Assembly (NCBI GenBank): GCA_026075535.2
Contig: AP026544.2
Coordinates: forward strand, 10,292,001-10,356,000
DNA: 64,000 nucleotides
Reading direction: 5' to 3'
Source of the DNA: Tricholoma matsutake
Taxonomy: Eukaryota; Basidiomycota; Agaricomycetes; Agaricales; Tricholomataceae
The first letter of the stretch is position 1. Each line of letters opens with the position of its first letter. Under the pieces are notes generated by a model that searched no databases, was not told where the DNA came from, and saw only the letters and a program-made list of their open reading frames with translations. Of this stretch, positions 33,535 through 45,017 are shown piece after piece. The translations under genes were made by a program, and so were the position numbers.

Positions 33535-34538
33535 TTAAGTGTCAAGGTGCTCCCTAACCTGATTCCGCACATCCTCCCAGTAAGCCAACAATTTCCTGTC
33601 CTTCTGAAGTTGGGCATCATTTTCTCGGACCATCTCAGTCATCCTTTTCCATGTCGAATGCAGGTCATCGAAGATCTTCATCATTAATTGTATTTTGGCC
33701 AGGTCACCAGTGGCATATGGGACCAGCCGTAGGTCTTGCCAGGTGAACTGGATCTGATGAAACTTAAGATAAATTAAAGGACAACAACATGTTACTCACC
33801 TGTGGCTGATGAACCACCCGGAAGTTGTGTGGAGCAAATGGGTATGAGTCATAGTTCTCCAGATTGTTCTGTTTACTCCACCAAGAATTGATATAGCTAT
33901 CAACAATACAGGTGGGGTCATCAGCATCAACCTTCAAGTACCTTTGTATCGCTGGAATGTATTCTAGTTCCAGAAAATCTTTGCCCTCAGGATCATTGCA
34001 TTCTGAGCACCACAAAGTCCCATCCTGTACCATCTTTATGGTTTCCATGACGAGCGGGGGAGTGTATGGAGCACTGCCACCCATAGAGGCATAAATTCTG
34101 GTGGCCATCAAGAATTCCTTCTAAGTTGGTATTGGTGATCAGATAATTGGCAATCACAATATGTTCACTTACAGTCTCGAAAAATAGGCCAGACACCCAC
34201 CCCAACTGTGACTCTTCGTAGTCTTCATTGTTATCTACTGCAAGGATCCATGCAGTGATTGCAGCACGGAGACGTGACATTCCATACAACAGCACTTCCT
34301 GCCCATGTGCTAGATCATTCTGTGCTGGTAGTAGTCCCGTAGTACTCTCTCGAATGCTGAGATCATGAGCTACCTGTTGAGCAGCAATGGCCTGCTCATG
34401 GAACTCAGTAGGTTTGACTGTAGGGTGAGGGTTCTCTAGGAAATTGGCATTCCTCTGATGCTCGACTTCTATTTGATTCAATGCAGTAGCAAATTCGCCA
34501 GCAGTAACAGGGTCAGGTTTATATGGCCAGCGAGGCAT
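33535..34538 (-). CDS. Intact three-exon gene of unknown function (gene E)
   Basis: Three exons join without a frame break: 34538-34173 (366 nt), 34120-33800 (321 nt) and 33753-33535 (219 nt). The introns are 52 nt (GTAAGT...TTAG) and 46 nt (GTGAGT...TCAG), both phase 0. The product is about 301 residues, starting MPRWPYKPDPVTAGEF and ending DVRNQVREHLDT. It contains WNP-free helical segments, a WCSECNDPEG pair of cysteines and a KIFDDLHSTWKRMTEM helix. No domain was recognised and no signal peptide is apparent. The last exon is copied as a fragment at 22015-22110. It lies outside the inverted array. Start chosen as the first Met in a continuous frame without the repeat-derived upstream Met. 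Confidence 0.7.
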
Positions 34539-34614
34539 GGATTCAAGGTTTGTATAGTGGGATATCATAACTTCAATGCAGTTGTAGATACAGAATGTTT
34601 GGACGATTAAGTAA

Positions 34615-35165
34615 TCAATGGACAAAATTATCATCGGCGCTGGGAACAAGCACCAATGATAAGTCCATATGGGCTGATGTCTATAGGAAAACCAGTGGTG
34701 GGCCAATACAATCGTTCCCTGTCAAATGGAATCATTGCATGGGCCCATGTATATGTGGTAAGCAGTTCAAACTCTTAACTACACCCTCTGTCAAGTCAGT
34801 AAAATTGTGCGCTCATACCTCTGGATTCTGGCCCCAACATTGGGACATTCGTTTATATCTAACCATAATCTATAGCAGGACATCACATCAGTGTCTAAAA
34901 CAATTGGCTAGTGTGGCATGTCCCAGCGCTGCATGCATCCAACTGTATCTGCTGTGACCTGACACCGTATGCATCCAACCACCGATACCTGCTGACCTGC
35001 TGCTGCACTTTTTCCTACCAAACCTACAATGATCATTGGCACCAGGAACCAGCACCAACAATATGTCTGTATAGGCCAATGTCTATAAGAAAACCAGTGG
35101 TGGGCCAATACAATTGTGCAGTATCACATGCATTGCATGGGCCCATGTATATGTGGTAACATGTA
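34615..35165. repeat. Direct repeat pair around GGGCCC palindrome
   Basis: 34615-34760 is repeated at about 35025-35160 (AAAACCAGTGGTGGGCCAAT and GCATGGGCCCATGTATATG are identical in both). It contains the same ATGGGCCCAT palindrome as the arrays, so it may be the outer part of the KDZ element 2 boundary region. No gene. Confidence 0.65.
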
Positions 35166-35169
35166 GTAA

Positions 35170-36549
35170 AATGATGACTGTGCTAGCCGGCGCCATGATT
35201 CAGATGTTGCTGCCACCAAGAATTCTTCAGTGAAGCTGTATACTGGGCCCACACGAGTCTTTCCTGACGTGGGCCCAATCTGCTACTGACGGATCTATCG
35301 TCATTTTGCAGAAATCCGCTGAATGGATATACTGTTGTTTTTTACTGAACAGTGTGTTCACACTGGATGACAGGAGGCAGAGACTGTGACATAGTAGGGA
35401 GAGAGACAGGCTGCAGGCCTTATGGGGGTTGTAGTAGAGTAGGGTTCGCAAACGGGGGGAAGGCAGGGAAATGCAGCTAGTGGACAAATGGATGTTCGAA
35501 TTTGGGTGACATAAGCCGCATGGGACAAACGGATTCTCGGGATTTTCCAAAGCCCAGATTTTCTGGCTCCATCAGTGAACACATGCCTGTTGAATCGCCT
35601 GTTCAAGTCCGAGAAATGTGGAAGGGACCCCTTCACTACGCCACCAATAAGTTAAGGCAGACCCTATATATCAACTAGATCGACTGTTATCGACTGTCAT
35701 CTAATACTGTATTACATAGGTCAACTACTGGAGATTAATTTCAGTATCAGCCTTGAACACCATGATGGCAATCTGAGGGACCCACGGCGAACGAGCAGGC
35801 GACAAGGCCCAGTCTCGCTCCGAAAAAAGTGAGAAAAGCAAGCCATAGGCACAAAATGCAAAAACCAAACTGCAATTGGAGCGTGATGTCGACAAGGGAG
35901 GCAGTAGAGCGGGGGGCAGGATTGTAGATGTTCAAGTTGAACATTGAAAACCCAAACCCAGGAGGCGCTGAGGCACATGCCGCTACAAAATCAGAGTCAC
36001 ATGGTATTGCGATCTTCCGATGCTGCACGAAGAAGCATGTCAACACTCAGCACTGCACATTGGCAATTGACATTTATGGTGGATCAATTGACATGGTGTG
36101 CAACCAATTTTTGATGAAGCAGCGGAAGAAGGTCATGGTGGTTGGGGAACGTCGAAGTTAAGTTAGCAGAAGTACTTGGTAATGGCGTGAAAGTTGAACA
36201 GGAGACCCCACACTGCAGTGTCACGACGAAAATCTTGATGAAAGGGAGCAATGTATCACATAGGTAGAATGACACAGGCCAGGTTTAAAAGATGCAATCA
36301 AGTAGCTGTCCATCATGGCCCAGTCATTTTATGGAGGGCCTTCGGCGAAGCACAAACAGCGGTTGTTGACGTGCAACAGCTGCGGCACACTTCGAGAAAG
36401 ATGGAACGGAACTCGGAGGATCGGCAACGGCCGCAGCGATAGTACATTTACCATGGGGTCGCTGCAAAAAATCCACCCTGCAATCAGATGAATCGGATCG
36501 GAAAAATACCCTCCTACGAGAACTCAGGAATATTATAACATCCGATTTC
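35170..36549. other. Unassigned stretch with weak minus-strand ORFs
   Basis: Minus-strand ORFs 35227-35636 and 35747-36046 (MLTCFFVQHRKIAIPCDSD..., hydrophobic) are open, but none has a recognisable family or start context. The region is somewhat more coding-like than the neighbouring repeats. No RNA gene or repeat was seen. Confidence 0.3.
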
Positions 36550-36554
36550 CATAC

Positions 36555-36815
36555 TGTTGAAATTAATTACCAATATTGTTGCATGTGCATATTCTCCCAC
36601 ATTAATTACCAATATTGATACATGTTTCATATGCATATTCCTCTGGAGTCATGTGATATCCTTACTATTATGTATATAAGGAGAACCTGTACTATAGTAG
36701 GAATATAGTGTTCTTACCTCTGCTAACCCTAGCTGTAAGTCTAAGTAAACCCCAGGTAGGTTGTAAGGAACATGTTGTCTCTTCCACTGTGCAGCGTATA
36801 TAGTCTGCTCCAACA
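36555..36815 (+). mobile_element. Solo LTR (261 bp) with CATAC duplication
   Basis: Begins TGTTGAAATTAATTACC and ends CTGCTCCAACA. It is flanked by identical CATAC (36550-36554 and 36816-36820). A TATATAAGGAG TATA-like box lies inside. Size and TGTTGAA...CCAACA ends resemble Ty1/copia LTRs. The orientation is inferred from the TATA box. Confidence 0.88.
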
Positions 36816-37109
36816 CATACCTCTTGAAGCCTCTTGATCACTTGCCAGTGTGCTCCGCTGGCATGACAACTCCATTGTCGACCTTTGGTGAAGACAATAT
36901 TATGATGGCTCTGAGAACAAAACAGCGGGACACGATGGGTAGCCCTTCGTGCCACAGTATCCCTGTAACACAACACCATGATCCTGGAATGAGCATCTTG
37001 TATTTGAACTGTACTTCAATCTAGTTTCCTGTATTTATGTCACTCATAATATACATGTTTTACTTTTTCAAAGTTGTATGAACCACGTTACAGATTTTTT
37101 GTGCACAAA

Positions 37110-37255
37110 AAAGTTCGGTTCTCCGTTCAAACCCTTTCTGAACCTGAACCGATGGTCCAGTTCGGGGTTCAGCAGATTGCCTGGACCGAACCTGAAGTCC
37201 GGTTCTAGGTTCAGCGAAATTCTCAAAGAACCGAACTGAACCGAACTTTGGCATC
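37110..37255. repeat. Small fold-back repeat with AAGTTCGGTTCT ends
   Basis: The left end AAGTTCGGTTCT and right end AGAACCGAACT are inverted. The inside has many GGTTC/GAACC motifs. Probably a MITE-like remnant. No target duplication was confirmed. Confidence 0.45.
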
Positions 37256-37994
37256 CCTAGTTATGATGTACACCCCACTTTTGGCAGCTTTTGGCTACAG
37301 CGGGATATATTATTTTAATTTATGTGTGAACTTGAATTTTTTAACTCATGGTCAAATCATGGTTGTTTGCGATTACTTGCCAGCTATTCATCAGTCCCGC
37401 AGAGGGAAGTTAGGTTTATCCGAGGATAGTACCTATGGAGATGTTTTTTATCTTTTCTTCTTCACAACGCGCTACTACCAAGCTACTACAAACATCAGTG
37501 ATATTATTGGAGGGTGCTGTAACCCTGTAACTACATACATACCATGAATGATAGAGTGAGGGAGATACCTGGAGATACATAGCTTGTTTTGGCATACTAG
37601 CGGCACAGTGGTGGCAATATTATATTTGATTTGAAAACCTTCTGGAGTCAATAGCCTGTTCAAGGGGGGGGGGGGGTTCAGAATGGCAAGAGAATAAATA
37701 AATGGTGCTGCAATAAAGTGTAAATACGAACACAGCTCAAGGGCTTGTTCAGTCAGCACACATCCTTGAGTCTTGACACATCCTCAGGCTTCAAATTGTG
37801 CGGCACTCAACTTGCACTCAACTTTCGACTTTGAGGGCAACAAAAAAGGCCACCAGTGACCAGAATTGCCATCATCATTTGGTGCTTTGAATCCACATTT
37901 CACAATCAGCTTCCGAGTCAGTACGTTGCATCTCTAACACTTCTATGTACTGATCTCGCTAGACATGATTGCATTTTCAGCCCAAGATCAAACC

Positions 37995-38390
37995 ATGAAA
38001 TTCTCTCAATCACTCGTATTTTTCGTCACAGGTGCTGCTCTCACCATTCCTTCCACTCTCACCAACTTTCACATAATGATTGTTGGCTCTGCGCTGCATG
38101 TCCATACGCTTACAGCCATCCCTTCACCTCATCTGACTGGTGTATGCAAGGATGTCTGGAGCTCTGGCGTAAAGATCGGATCGCCTTCTTTATTCTCATC
38201 CAGTGCCTTCTCAATCCCACCAGGCCTTTGTGGTTTTGAAAGTCAACTAAACTTGTACATACAGTCTGATCAAACCTGGATTACTTATATAAGTGGCACA
38301 ACCGAAGTTGTGGCAACATGTTACCCGAATCTGGTCAGTGGGACGTGTTGGTCAGGAGACAAGCTTGTTTGCTACAGCGGCATTTGTTAA
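37995..38390 (+). CDS. Small secreted cysteine-containing protein candidate
   Basis: A single open frame of 131 residues starts at MKFSQSLVFFVTGAALTI, a typical secretion signal (hydrophobic core after one basic residue). The mature part has six cysteines (GVCKD, GLCGF, ATCYP, GTCWS, LVCYS and the C-terminal IC), an even number that could form three disulphides. The start was chosen over the upstream in-frame Met (37965) because only this one gives a clean signal peptide. No domain was recognised. It is not part of any element seen. It lies next to the outer end of KDZ copy 1 at 38489. The fungal small-secreted-protein class includes effectors and surface proteins; which one this is cannot be told. 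Confidence 0.55.
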   Translation: MKFSQSLVFFVTGAALTIPSTLTNFHIMIVGSALHVHTLTAIPSPHLTGVCKDVWSSGVKIGSPSLFSSSAFSIPPGLCGFESQLNLYIQSDQTWITYISGTTEVVATCYPNLVSGTCWSGDKLVCYSGIC

Positions 38391-38488
38391 AAGCAACCAT
38401 AGGCCGGCAGGTATGGTTGGCGGGAACTCCACGGTACGTTTTGACCTTTGCACTTTGATTTTCAATGTTTGGCTGATCACATACAGCA

Positions 38489-38770
38489 GCTACACTGTAC
38501 CAAATAATACAGTATATAGAACATATACATTGTACCGAATGATACGGGTTCGTGGGAGCCCGTAGAACGCTCTCATAATAAGTTTAACATGTACTACTAT
38601 CAAATAGATACAGTTTTGGTATTCTGGCTTGATATTTACTACGGAGAATGTTAATAGCCAGATCAATCACCTATGAGATAGCGTTGGACACGATAAACGG
38701 CAACAACATCGGCACCGGCACCGGCAACAGTAGCAGCATAAAAGTACGGCATCGGCATTAGACACCACAT
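38489..38770 (+). repeat. Outer end of KDZ copy 1 (inverted-repeat end)
   Basis: From GCTACACTGTACC onward it matches the outer end of KDZ copy 3 at 55728. It includes a duplicated internal motif (TGTACCRAATRATACRG), GAGATAGCGTTGGACACG and then GGCATCGGCA-like microsatellites. It reads inward toward the element, as does the other copy, so it is a terminal inverted repeat of the family. Confidence 0.7.
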
Positions 38771-39000
38771 AGTATGGGCTAAGGAGTTTCGTGATGGTGA
38801 AGGCATCATTAATTCCTCATGTAGCTATAATTGATTTATTGTGGTATGCAGACCTACACATGGCACTGGCACCGGGATCACAATCACGCCCAAAATGTTC
38901 AGTGTACCAAAAGCACCAACAATTATTACTACATGTTTATGTATACAATGCAAAGGGAATAAATGAGTGTCATGTGTCCTCCATAGTGTCCATATCATCA

Positions 39001-39780
39001 TCAGAGCCCCAACAACCAACTGCCATCAACATAACTAAAGTCCACATGAGTATAGACGGGTACTGGCAGTGTGATGCGGGTTGGGGAGGGATGCTCTATC
39101 TGGGAGGTGCTTGGGGATTCATCACTAAAACTGCATTCTGAGTCAGAATTTGGACTGGCATCATCGGCATCAGCATCGGATTCACCCACAGATCCAGCAG
39201 AATCTGCCTCTGATGAAGAGAAAAAAACCTCTGCTGCATCAGACATGGTGGCAAAGGCTGAAGGGGGATTAGAATCTCCAGATGAAGAGGTAGTAGAGTC
39301 ATCAAAGTAGATGGCAGTGGCATCAAAGCCAGTTAGGGAACCCGTACCAGCGAGGACAGGCTCGGCATCAGCAGTAGAACCCATACAGGCAGATGATGAA
39401 TCACAATCAAATGCCATGGCTGCCTGAAAGGCAGTATGACCAGCATCATTAGCAACATCATCTTGACCTAGCCACTGCATGAGTGTGTTGCCATGTGAAT
39501 CGGCAGTGGGCACAGGATCGGCATCGGTTGTAGAACCAGCACTGGTGGATGATGAATCAAAATCAAATGCCATCACTGCCTCAAAGACAGTGTGCAGATC
39601 AGTGTCATTCGCTACATCATGGGGAATGGGGACAGAATCGGGAATAGGAATGGGGGCAGCATCAGGGGTGGCATCGGGGGTGGTGGCAGCGGGAACAGGA
39701 GGAAAGGGAGTGGTTCCAGCATTGGATACATCAGAATCAGATTCTGAAAAATAGAGCCCTGCATCATGACCAGTTACCAT
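39001..39780 (-). CDS. Acidic Ser/Asp-rich ORF (gene A2)
   Basis: Open frame of 259 residues, starting MVTGHDAGLYFSESDS, very rich in Asp, Ser, Ala and Thr. It contains an internal duplication: DVANDTDLHTVFEAVMAFDF, then DVANDAGHTAFQAAMAFDC. It has no known domain. It lies just downstream of gene A1 on the same strand and may be the C-terminal part of it after a frame break (A1 ends 39787). Found in KDZ copy 1; the matching part of copy 3 is outside the window. Function unknown. Confidence 0.4.
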   Translation of the reverse strand: MVTGHDAGLYFSESDSDVSNAGTTPFPPVPAATTPDATPDAAPIPIPDSVPIPHDVANDTDLHTVFEAVMAFDFDSSSTSAGSTTDADPVPTADSHGNTLMQWLGQDDVANDAGHTAFQAAMAFDCDSSSACMGSTADAEPVLAGTGSLTGFDATAIYFDDSTTSSSGDSNPPSAFATMSDAAEVFFSSSEADSAGSVGESDADADDASPNSDSECSFSDESPSTSQIEHPSPTRITLPVPVYTHVDFSYVDGSWLLGL

Positions 39781-39786
39781 GGGTGG

Positions 39787-40638
39787 TCAACCGTAGGAAG
39801 AAACTGTTTGGAGACTTGGGGTTTCTGACCACTCCTTGTTTAGCAGTGGGCCATTGGGTAGAGATCCTATGTACCCAGAATGCTGTGCCTTTCCCTTGCC
39901 CTTCTTCTGATTGATTGCTAACACCTCATTCTCCGTAATATCAACGCCCCAGGTCCACTTGTAGGAGGTGGGGGGAAGGGCCTTTAGGCGCTCAAGTTCA
40001 GCCTGTGCATGTGCAGATACCCATTCCATTTCTGATTGCCTTACCTGTCTCCCCAAGGGTCCATGGATGCCGATGACATGGCTGGTGCCAGTGCCGGTGT
40101 TAACTTACTTGGTTCAGACTGAATCTCCTTGAGCAGGGCAAGCTCATAGAGATGATGAAATCCTGCCACTTTCCTCAAATTCGCATTCATTTCAGCATCC
40201 ACTGCTGATTCACAGGTGCTTAGGAAGCCGTGCATCACGTGTGCTTCATCAAACATATCATGTATGAGAACACACAGGTCAACACACAATTGGCAATCAA
40301 CTTGGCTGCTGGGAGCATCCTGCCCTGACTGGCTATTGATGGGTGTTGAGACTGTCACAGGGGTAGAGACCCATTGCCGATAGTGATCAAGGCATTCATC
40401 CAGGTGCTGGTTCTGCCTTGTGACACCACCAATCACATGCATATGACTCCACAAGATGACTAGGACTGTCGCTGGCAACACCGTCATCCAACAAGGCCAA
40501 GAGATATGGATGGAATCCCAGGGGTAGGTGGTCCAAATTCACATCAGCAAGACTGTCAGCCAAGGACTGAAGAAGGATCCGCACATCTATCATAAGGCCG
40601 ATTGAGGTGCCGATGCCAATCCAAGACATAACATACAT
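39787..40638 (-). pseudogene. KDZ-linked ORF (gene A1), frame-broken
   Basis: Start at 40638 (MYVMSWIGIGTSIGLMID). Pieces in different frames read ILLQSLADSLADVNLDHLPL, RQNQHLDECLDHYRQW, LCVDLCVLIHDMFDEAHVMH and RQSEMEWVSAHAQAELERLK, then GKGKAQHSGYIG. At least two frame changes (near 40480 and 40050) remain, which could be introns or decay. It lies between the KDZ gene and the element end, on the same strand. No domain was recognised. Confidence 0.45.
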
Positions 40639-40982
40639 CTGTCATACATCTCAGTGATGTATACTTACTTAATTTAGGAAAGATCTCAACATACAACCTC
40701 AGCATAGAGAATTCTTTGCATCCAACTTTGTTTTACAAAGTTTGCCTGGTCTACCTCCAACAAAACCCGGCAGAATCAGGACTCTGCATACCAAATGATC
40801 TCTTGTGCATGCCTTTGGAGTTGCACTTTTGGGCCCAATTGCAAAGAAAAAGGGCTGTAGACTGAGAGACTTTTGTTCGACATAGTTTTACTGATGTTAT
40901 CAAGATAATCGTATTTACATCATGGTTACATAATCATCGGTCACAAAGGGGAGATATAATTGGCATTTGTTGATCTAAATGC
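40639..40982. other. Intergenic gap between gene A1 and KDZ
   Basis: AT-moderate sequence with no ORF or repeat that I could assign. It holds the KDZ 3' end and perhaps a promoter for the A genes. Confidence 0.4.
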
Positions 40983-43900
40983 TCAGTCAGCCCTCAAAGC
41001 TAATTCATACCATGAAGCACATTGACGATTAGCATAAGCAAGCAGACCAGGAAGGGTATTGTTGGACTCTGAGGCTAACTGCCACCATTGGCTGTGATGG
41101 ATGAAATACTGCACGGTCTACTGCATTTCATATGTGATGAGTAGAAACTCCTCCCTCCACCGATTTCTCTGAGCCCATGAACAAAGCCAATGTATGTGTC
41201 TGACTATGAAAAGTGTGAGCACAATGAATACAGATGACCACCCAAAAAAATTACATTCCCAGAATTGACCGACATGGGCATTGGCATCGGGCATGGCCGC
41301 AGCCCCACTCTTGGAATCAGCACCGATGCCACTGTTGGCTAAGACACCAGTACGAAAGGAATTATGCCAAATCCAGGACAGACAAACAGAGGTGGACCCA
41401 GCTACATTTGGATTCAAAATAGCTGTGCTGGCATTGAGGTCATCCTTGGTTAACCGCTGAAACATACTCAATGTGTGAGCATCACAATCCAGTGCCAGCA
41501 ATCGGCTACGGCAATGGTTATACATCCGAGCATGCAAGCTAATTTTGTTAACCAACTCGTGGACAACAGCTTGTGACTGGGTGTGAACTCCCTTTTGCGG
41601 TGCCATTCGCATGATGTGTGAATATTGAAATGATTTTTCAGCAATGAGCTCCCGCAGCTGGTGCAGCAGTCGGCTTGCCTGGCACTTCTGGAGCTTAATC
41701 TCTACCTCGGCCAGGTGGCCATGATGAGGAAGGTATACTTGTTGCTCCTCCACTGAAATAGTAGATGATGCAGGAAGGTTTGATGGGCCAGCTGCCGATG
41801 CCGCTGCTGTTGCTGATGCCACTGCTGGTACCAATGCTGTGTCATCATCAAGTTCACCTGGGGTTTCAAATTCGCCTTTGTTATCACGGTTGATCCACAA
41901 GGAAGCAATGTCATGATCGGCTATATCGGCAGCATTTTGTAACTGGGTTAAGGTTACCATGTGGGATGTCAGAGCTTCTCTTTCCCATTCAACAGCTTGC
42001 ATGTCGGACATGTGAGGTGATTTACCCAGTCGGCGGACTTTGTCTCGCAATTCAATCCTGGTGATGATAAATGATTGGTTGTCATCTGGGGTAGTCAGTG
42101 GAACTCACTGCATTTGTTGACAAAGAATAGCAAAATCAATCCACTCCTCAACTGCAGATTGAACTGGTGCTGTTCCTGAAGAGGACACCACACCCGACTC
42201 CAATCCCAATCCTGCTCCCGCTGCCGCTTCTGATATTTTAGTGGCATACATGTCCATTACCTTGATATCTGTAAGTCTTTGGGTTTCTGCTGAGATGACT
42301 TCATCCTCCCATTGTTTGATTGGTTGCTGGCCGAATGCTGCCGTTAATTCAGCATGGTATAGGCCAAGTTGTGTGGAGTTCTCAAGTGCTTCCCGAGCTT
42401 TTGAGCATAGTGTGACTGTCATGCCGAGCATTTTCTTGTGATTTGAATCTGTAGCATGATCATCAAGCATTTCTACCCGATGTGGGAAGGTCGCTGTTCT
42501 GACTGTCGGGGAGATGGAATTCAGTGATGCCCAAAAAGACTCAAGTATTTCTCCTGCTATGATGCCAGACCCTGGGATGAAAGATGGAGCATAGCAAAAA
42601 AAGCATTCATCTTTGTGGCCATGAACATGTAAAAGCCCAATGGCCTGGTCGATCATCAAGCCAGCCAGAAGATGGGCACCAATACATTCCCGAAGGTAGA
42701 TAATGTACTGGCAGACAATGTCATAAATGAGCATGACTCCCTGTTGAGGGTCAACTCTAGTGATCTTCAGCACTTGAAGGAAAGCAAAGTTGATATTCTT
42801 CTGCTGTTCTCCACAAAACAGGTCTACCAATGCATTGGGAACATAACATCCATGCCGTGCACATGCAATGGCTGTGCACCCGGTCCTGTCACATGCCTTG
42901 GACACCAGAAAAGCATTCACAATGGCTAGGAATTTATTTTCACAAGGGGCCTTCTGCAAGTCCGGATAGAAATCAGATCAGCATCGGATCAGGCAGCGGG
43001 AATGGCAACAGCTGCTATCAAGGGAAGGTACCTACTGTTAATTGTTCTATGGCGGCTTGGAGAAAGCGATGATATTCAGCTTGATTTGGGGCCATCCCAC
43101 CTCCATCCCATAGCCATATATCAGTTTTGGAGTTTTTCTGCTGGACATGATCGGCTTTGAAATTGCCATCGGCCATGAATACATGTTTGAAAACAAATCT
43201 AAATTGCAAAGTGTCATTTTCCACGCTACTGCAGAGACATTCTGACACCCACCGGTTCACATCATCCTTCCAATTGTCCGGTATGTTTATGCCTACTTGA
43301 GGACAAGCTGGGCAGAAATTAGCAAGGGTTCCTGGTTCGGGATTCAAAGGATCTTTTTGATTGTGTCCATACCCTGCCCATTTCAATCTTTTCATCCAAT
43401 GCCATAAGCGGGACATGCGGCGAAGCTCATGGTAGAGATTGACCACTTCAGCAGGCCTCATTGGTGATGTTACATGCTGAATCAGCTGGTAAAACTGATA
43501 GGCTGAGGCCTTTAATTCAAGATTACAGAGCCAAAAATAGTCTAGGACCTGCACAGTGAACAGAGTCCATATGTTGGTGAAGCTTGTGGGTAGTAAGTTG
43601 CTGGTTACCAGGTCCAAGGGAATTTGGTGTTCCCCCTGACACCGGCAGGTAACCATTGCCATGTGATGTATTCCATTTGTATGGACCACATGAATATAAC
43701 TGTTGTTCAAGGCATCGGCAGTGGGAACGGCATCGGGACAGGGAATGGCATCAGGACAGGGAACAGCATCGGGACGGGGAACAGCAGCAGCAGAACGAGT
43801 GGTGTTGGCAGTGGGAATGGCATCGGGAGTCAGATTTATGGTAGGCAAATATGGCTGAAAGCCATGGACGTCTTCATTGGCTTGTTGAACTTCAGATTCA

Positions 43901-44849
43901 TCATTGCCATCAAAGAACTCTTCAAAACCATGCTCAGCGTGAATATTACCATTCCCTTGATCCCAAAGGGAATCAAGATGATCCAAAAAGGCTGAGTCGG
44001 TGGCAGTTTCATCATCCAAAAAGGCAGAGTCAGCAGCGGTTTTACTTTCCCACTCATGATATGGCTCTGATGCTGAGTGAGGCGAGGTGGGCTGTTGCCG
44101 CTCCCAATCGTTGGCCTGATCACTTTCTGACTCTTGCTCTGCTTGATCCTTCATGTATTTGAATGACTTCAGATATTGTATTTGAAAGTCCAGAGCTTGA
44201 CAAATGGGATGATCGGTGTTGTGCTGGACTAAAATGTATGTGCCGACCTCCCATAGTTCCGCCCAGTGGAAGTGTGTGCCAGTCCAGCATTCAATGCGAT
44301 GGAAAGGATTTTGCCTGTGAGTTACACGCATGCATGTGCAGCAAAGCATGGTTCCCAGTAAACAATCGACACATTGCCAAATTGCCTGTTTATTCAATGC
44401 GCAGTGGTTGCAAACTTGTTTGTCGACCGACCATGCCTGCTGAGTGAGGGATGCTTGCAGCAATTCATCTATTCATCCCACAAACTCCAGTACATAGTCT
44501 CGCTGTCTCTATTATTTGTTAATGAGTATTGCTCCATAAACAATCAGTGGCAGAAACTAACCTTGCCGACATGGGGCCAGGTCGGCTCGGCAGCCACCTG
44601 AGGATCTTCCATGTCCCATTCAGGAACAACACTGGGATAATCCTGTATAACAGAAGTAGATTGAACCTGTTCCTGTTCCTCTACGTCCCTCAGTGGGACC
44701 ATGACTCGCTGTCTTTTTTGTCCAGCTTTCGTCATGACCTCAACTTCTACATGTGTAACAGTATCCACTGTAGCATCGTCGTTCTCCCACAGGGAGGCAT
44801 TCTTCTTTGATCTTCTCTTGCGCTTGACAGGAACATATTCTAGGTCCAT
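40983..44849 (-). pseudogene. KDZ-type transposase with CxC2-like domain (copy 1)
   Basis: Start ATG at 44849 (MDLEYVPVKRKRRSKKNASL; basic, nuclear-like). An intron beginning GTTAGTTTCTG near 44550 joins to DYVLEFVG, where a TGA (44473-44475) replaces the CGA of the second copy. Then CxC2: CNHCALNKQAIWQCVDC, LCCTCMRVTHRQNPFHRIEC (about 44250-44430). The catalytic part gives VFMADGNFKAD (about 43170), LIYDIVCQY (about 42730) and the Glu motif in SFIPGSGIIAGEILESFW (about 42550). The C-terminal helical half has SLWINRDN, RLLHQLRELIAEK and a stop at 40983 after another TAG near 41117. This is the D-D-E transposase of the KDZ superfamily. Divergent from gene B across 168 bp. Confidence 0.83.
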
Positions 44850-45017
44850 GGTGATTGGAGGTGAACTGAACTGATGGCTTTATTGTACTATCCACCTCAT
44901 GGTACTATCTATCGACCTCATATGATCCTCATGTTATCCTCATGTGATCCCCTCATGCCGATGAAATAGTTTATGTCAATCAGAAGAACGATTCTTCCTT
45001 TACATCAATTCCCTCCA
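44850..45017. promoter_or_regulatory. Shared divergent promoter of KDZ and gene B
   Basis: 168 bp between two divergent starts. The same sequence stands in the matching place in the other copy (63100-63237; GATGTGAAGGAAAGAATC-like core and TCATTGACATAAA). Conservation in a non-coding stretch suggests control of both genes. No TATA box was clear. Confidence 0.5.
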
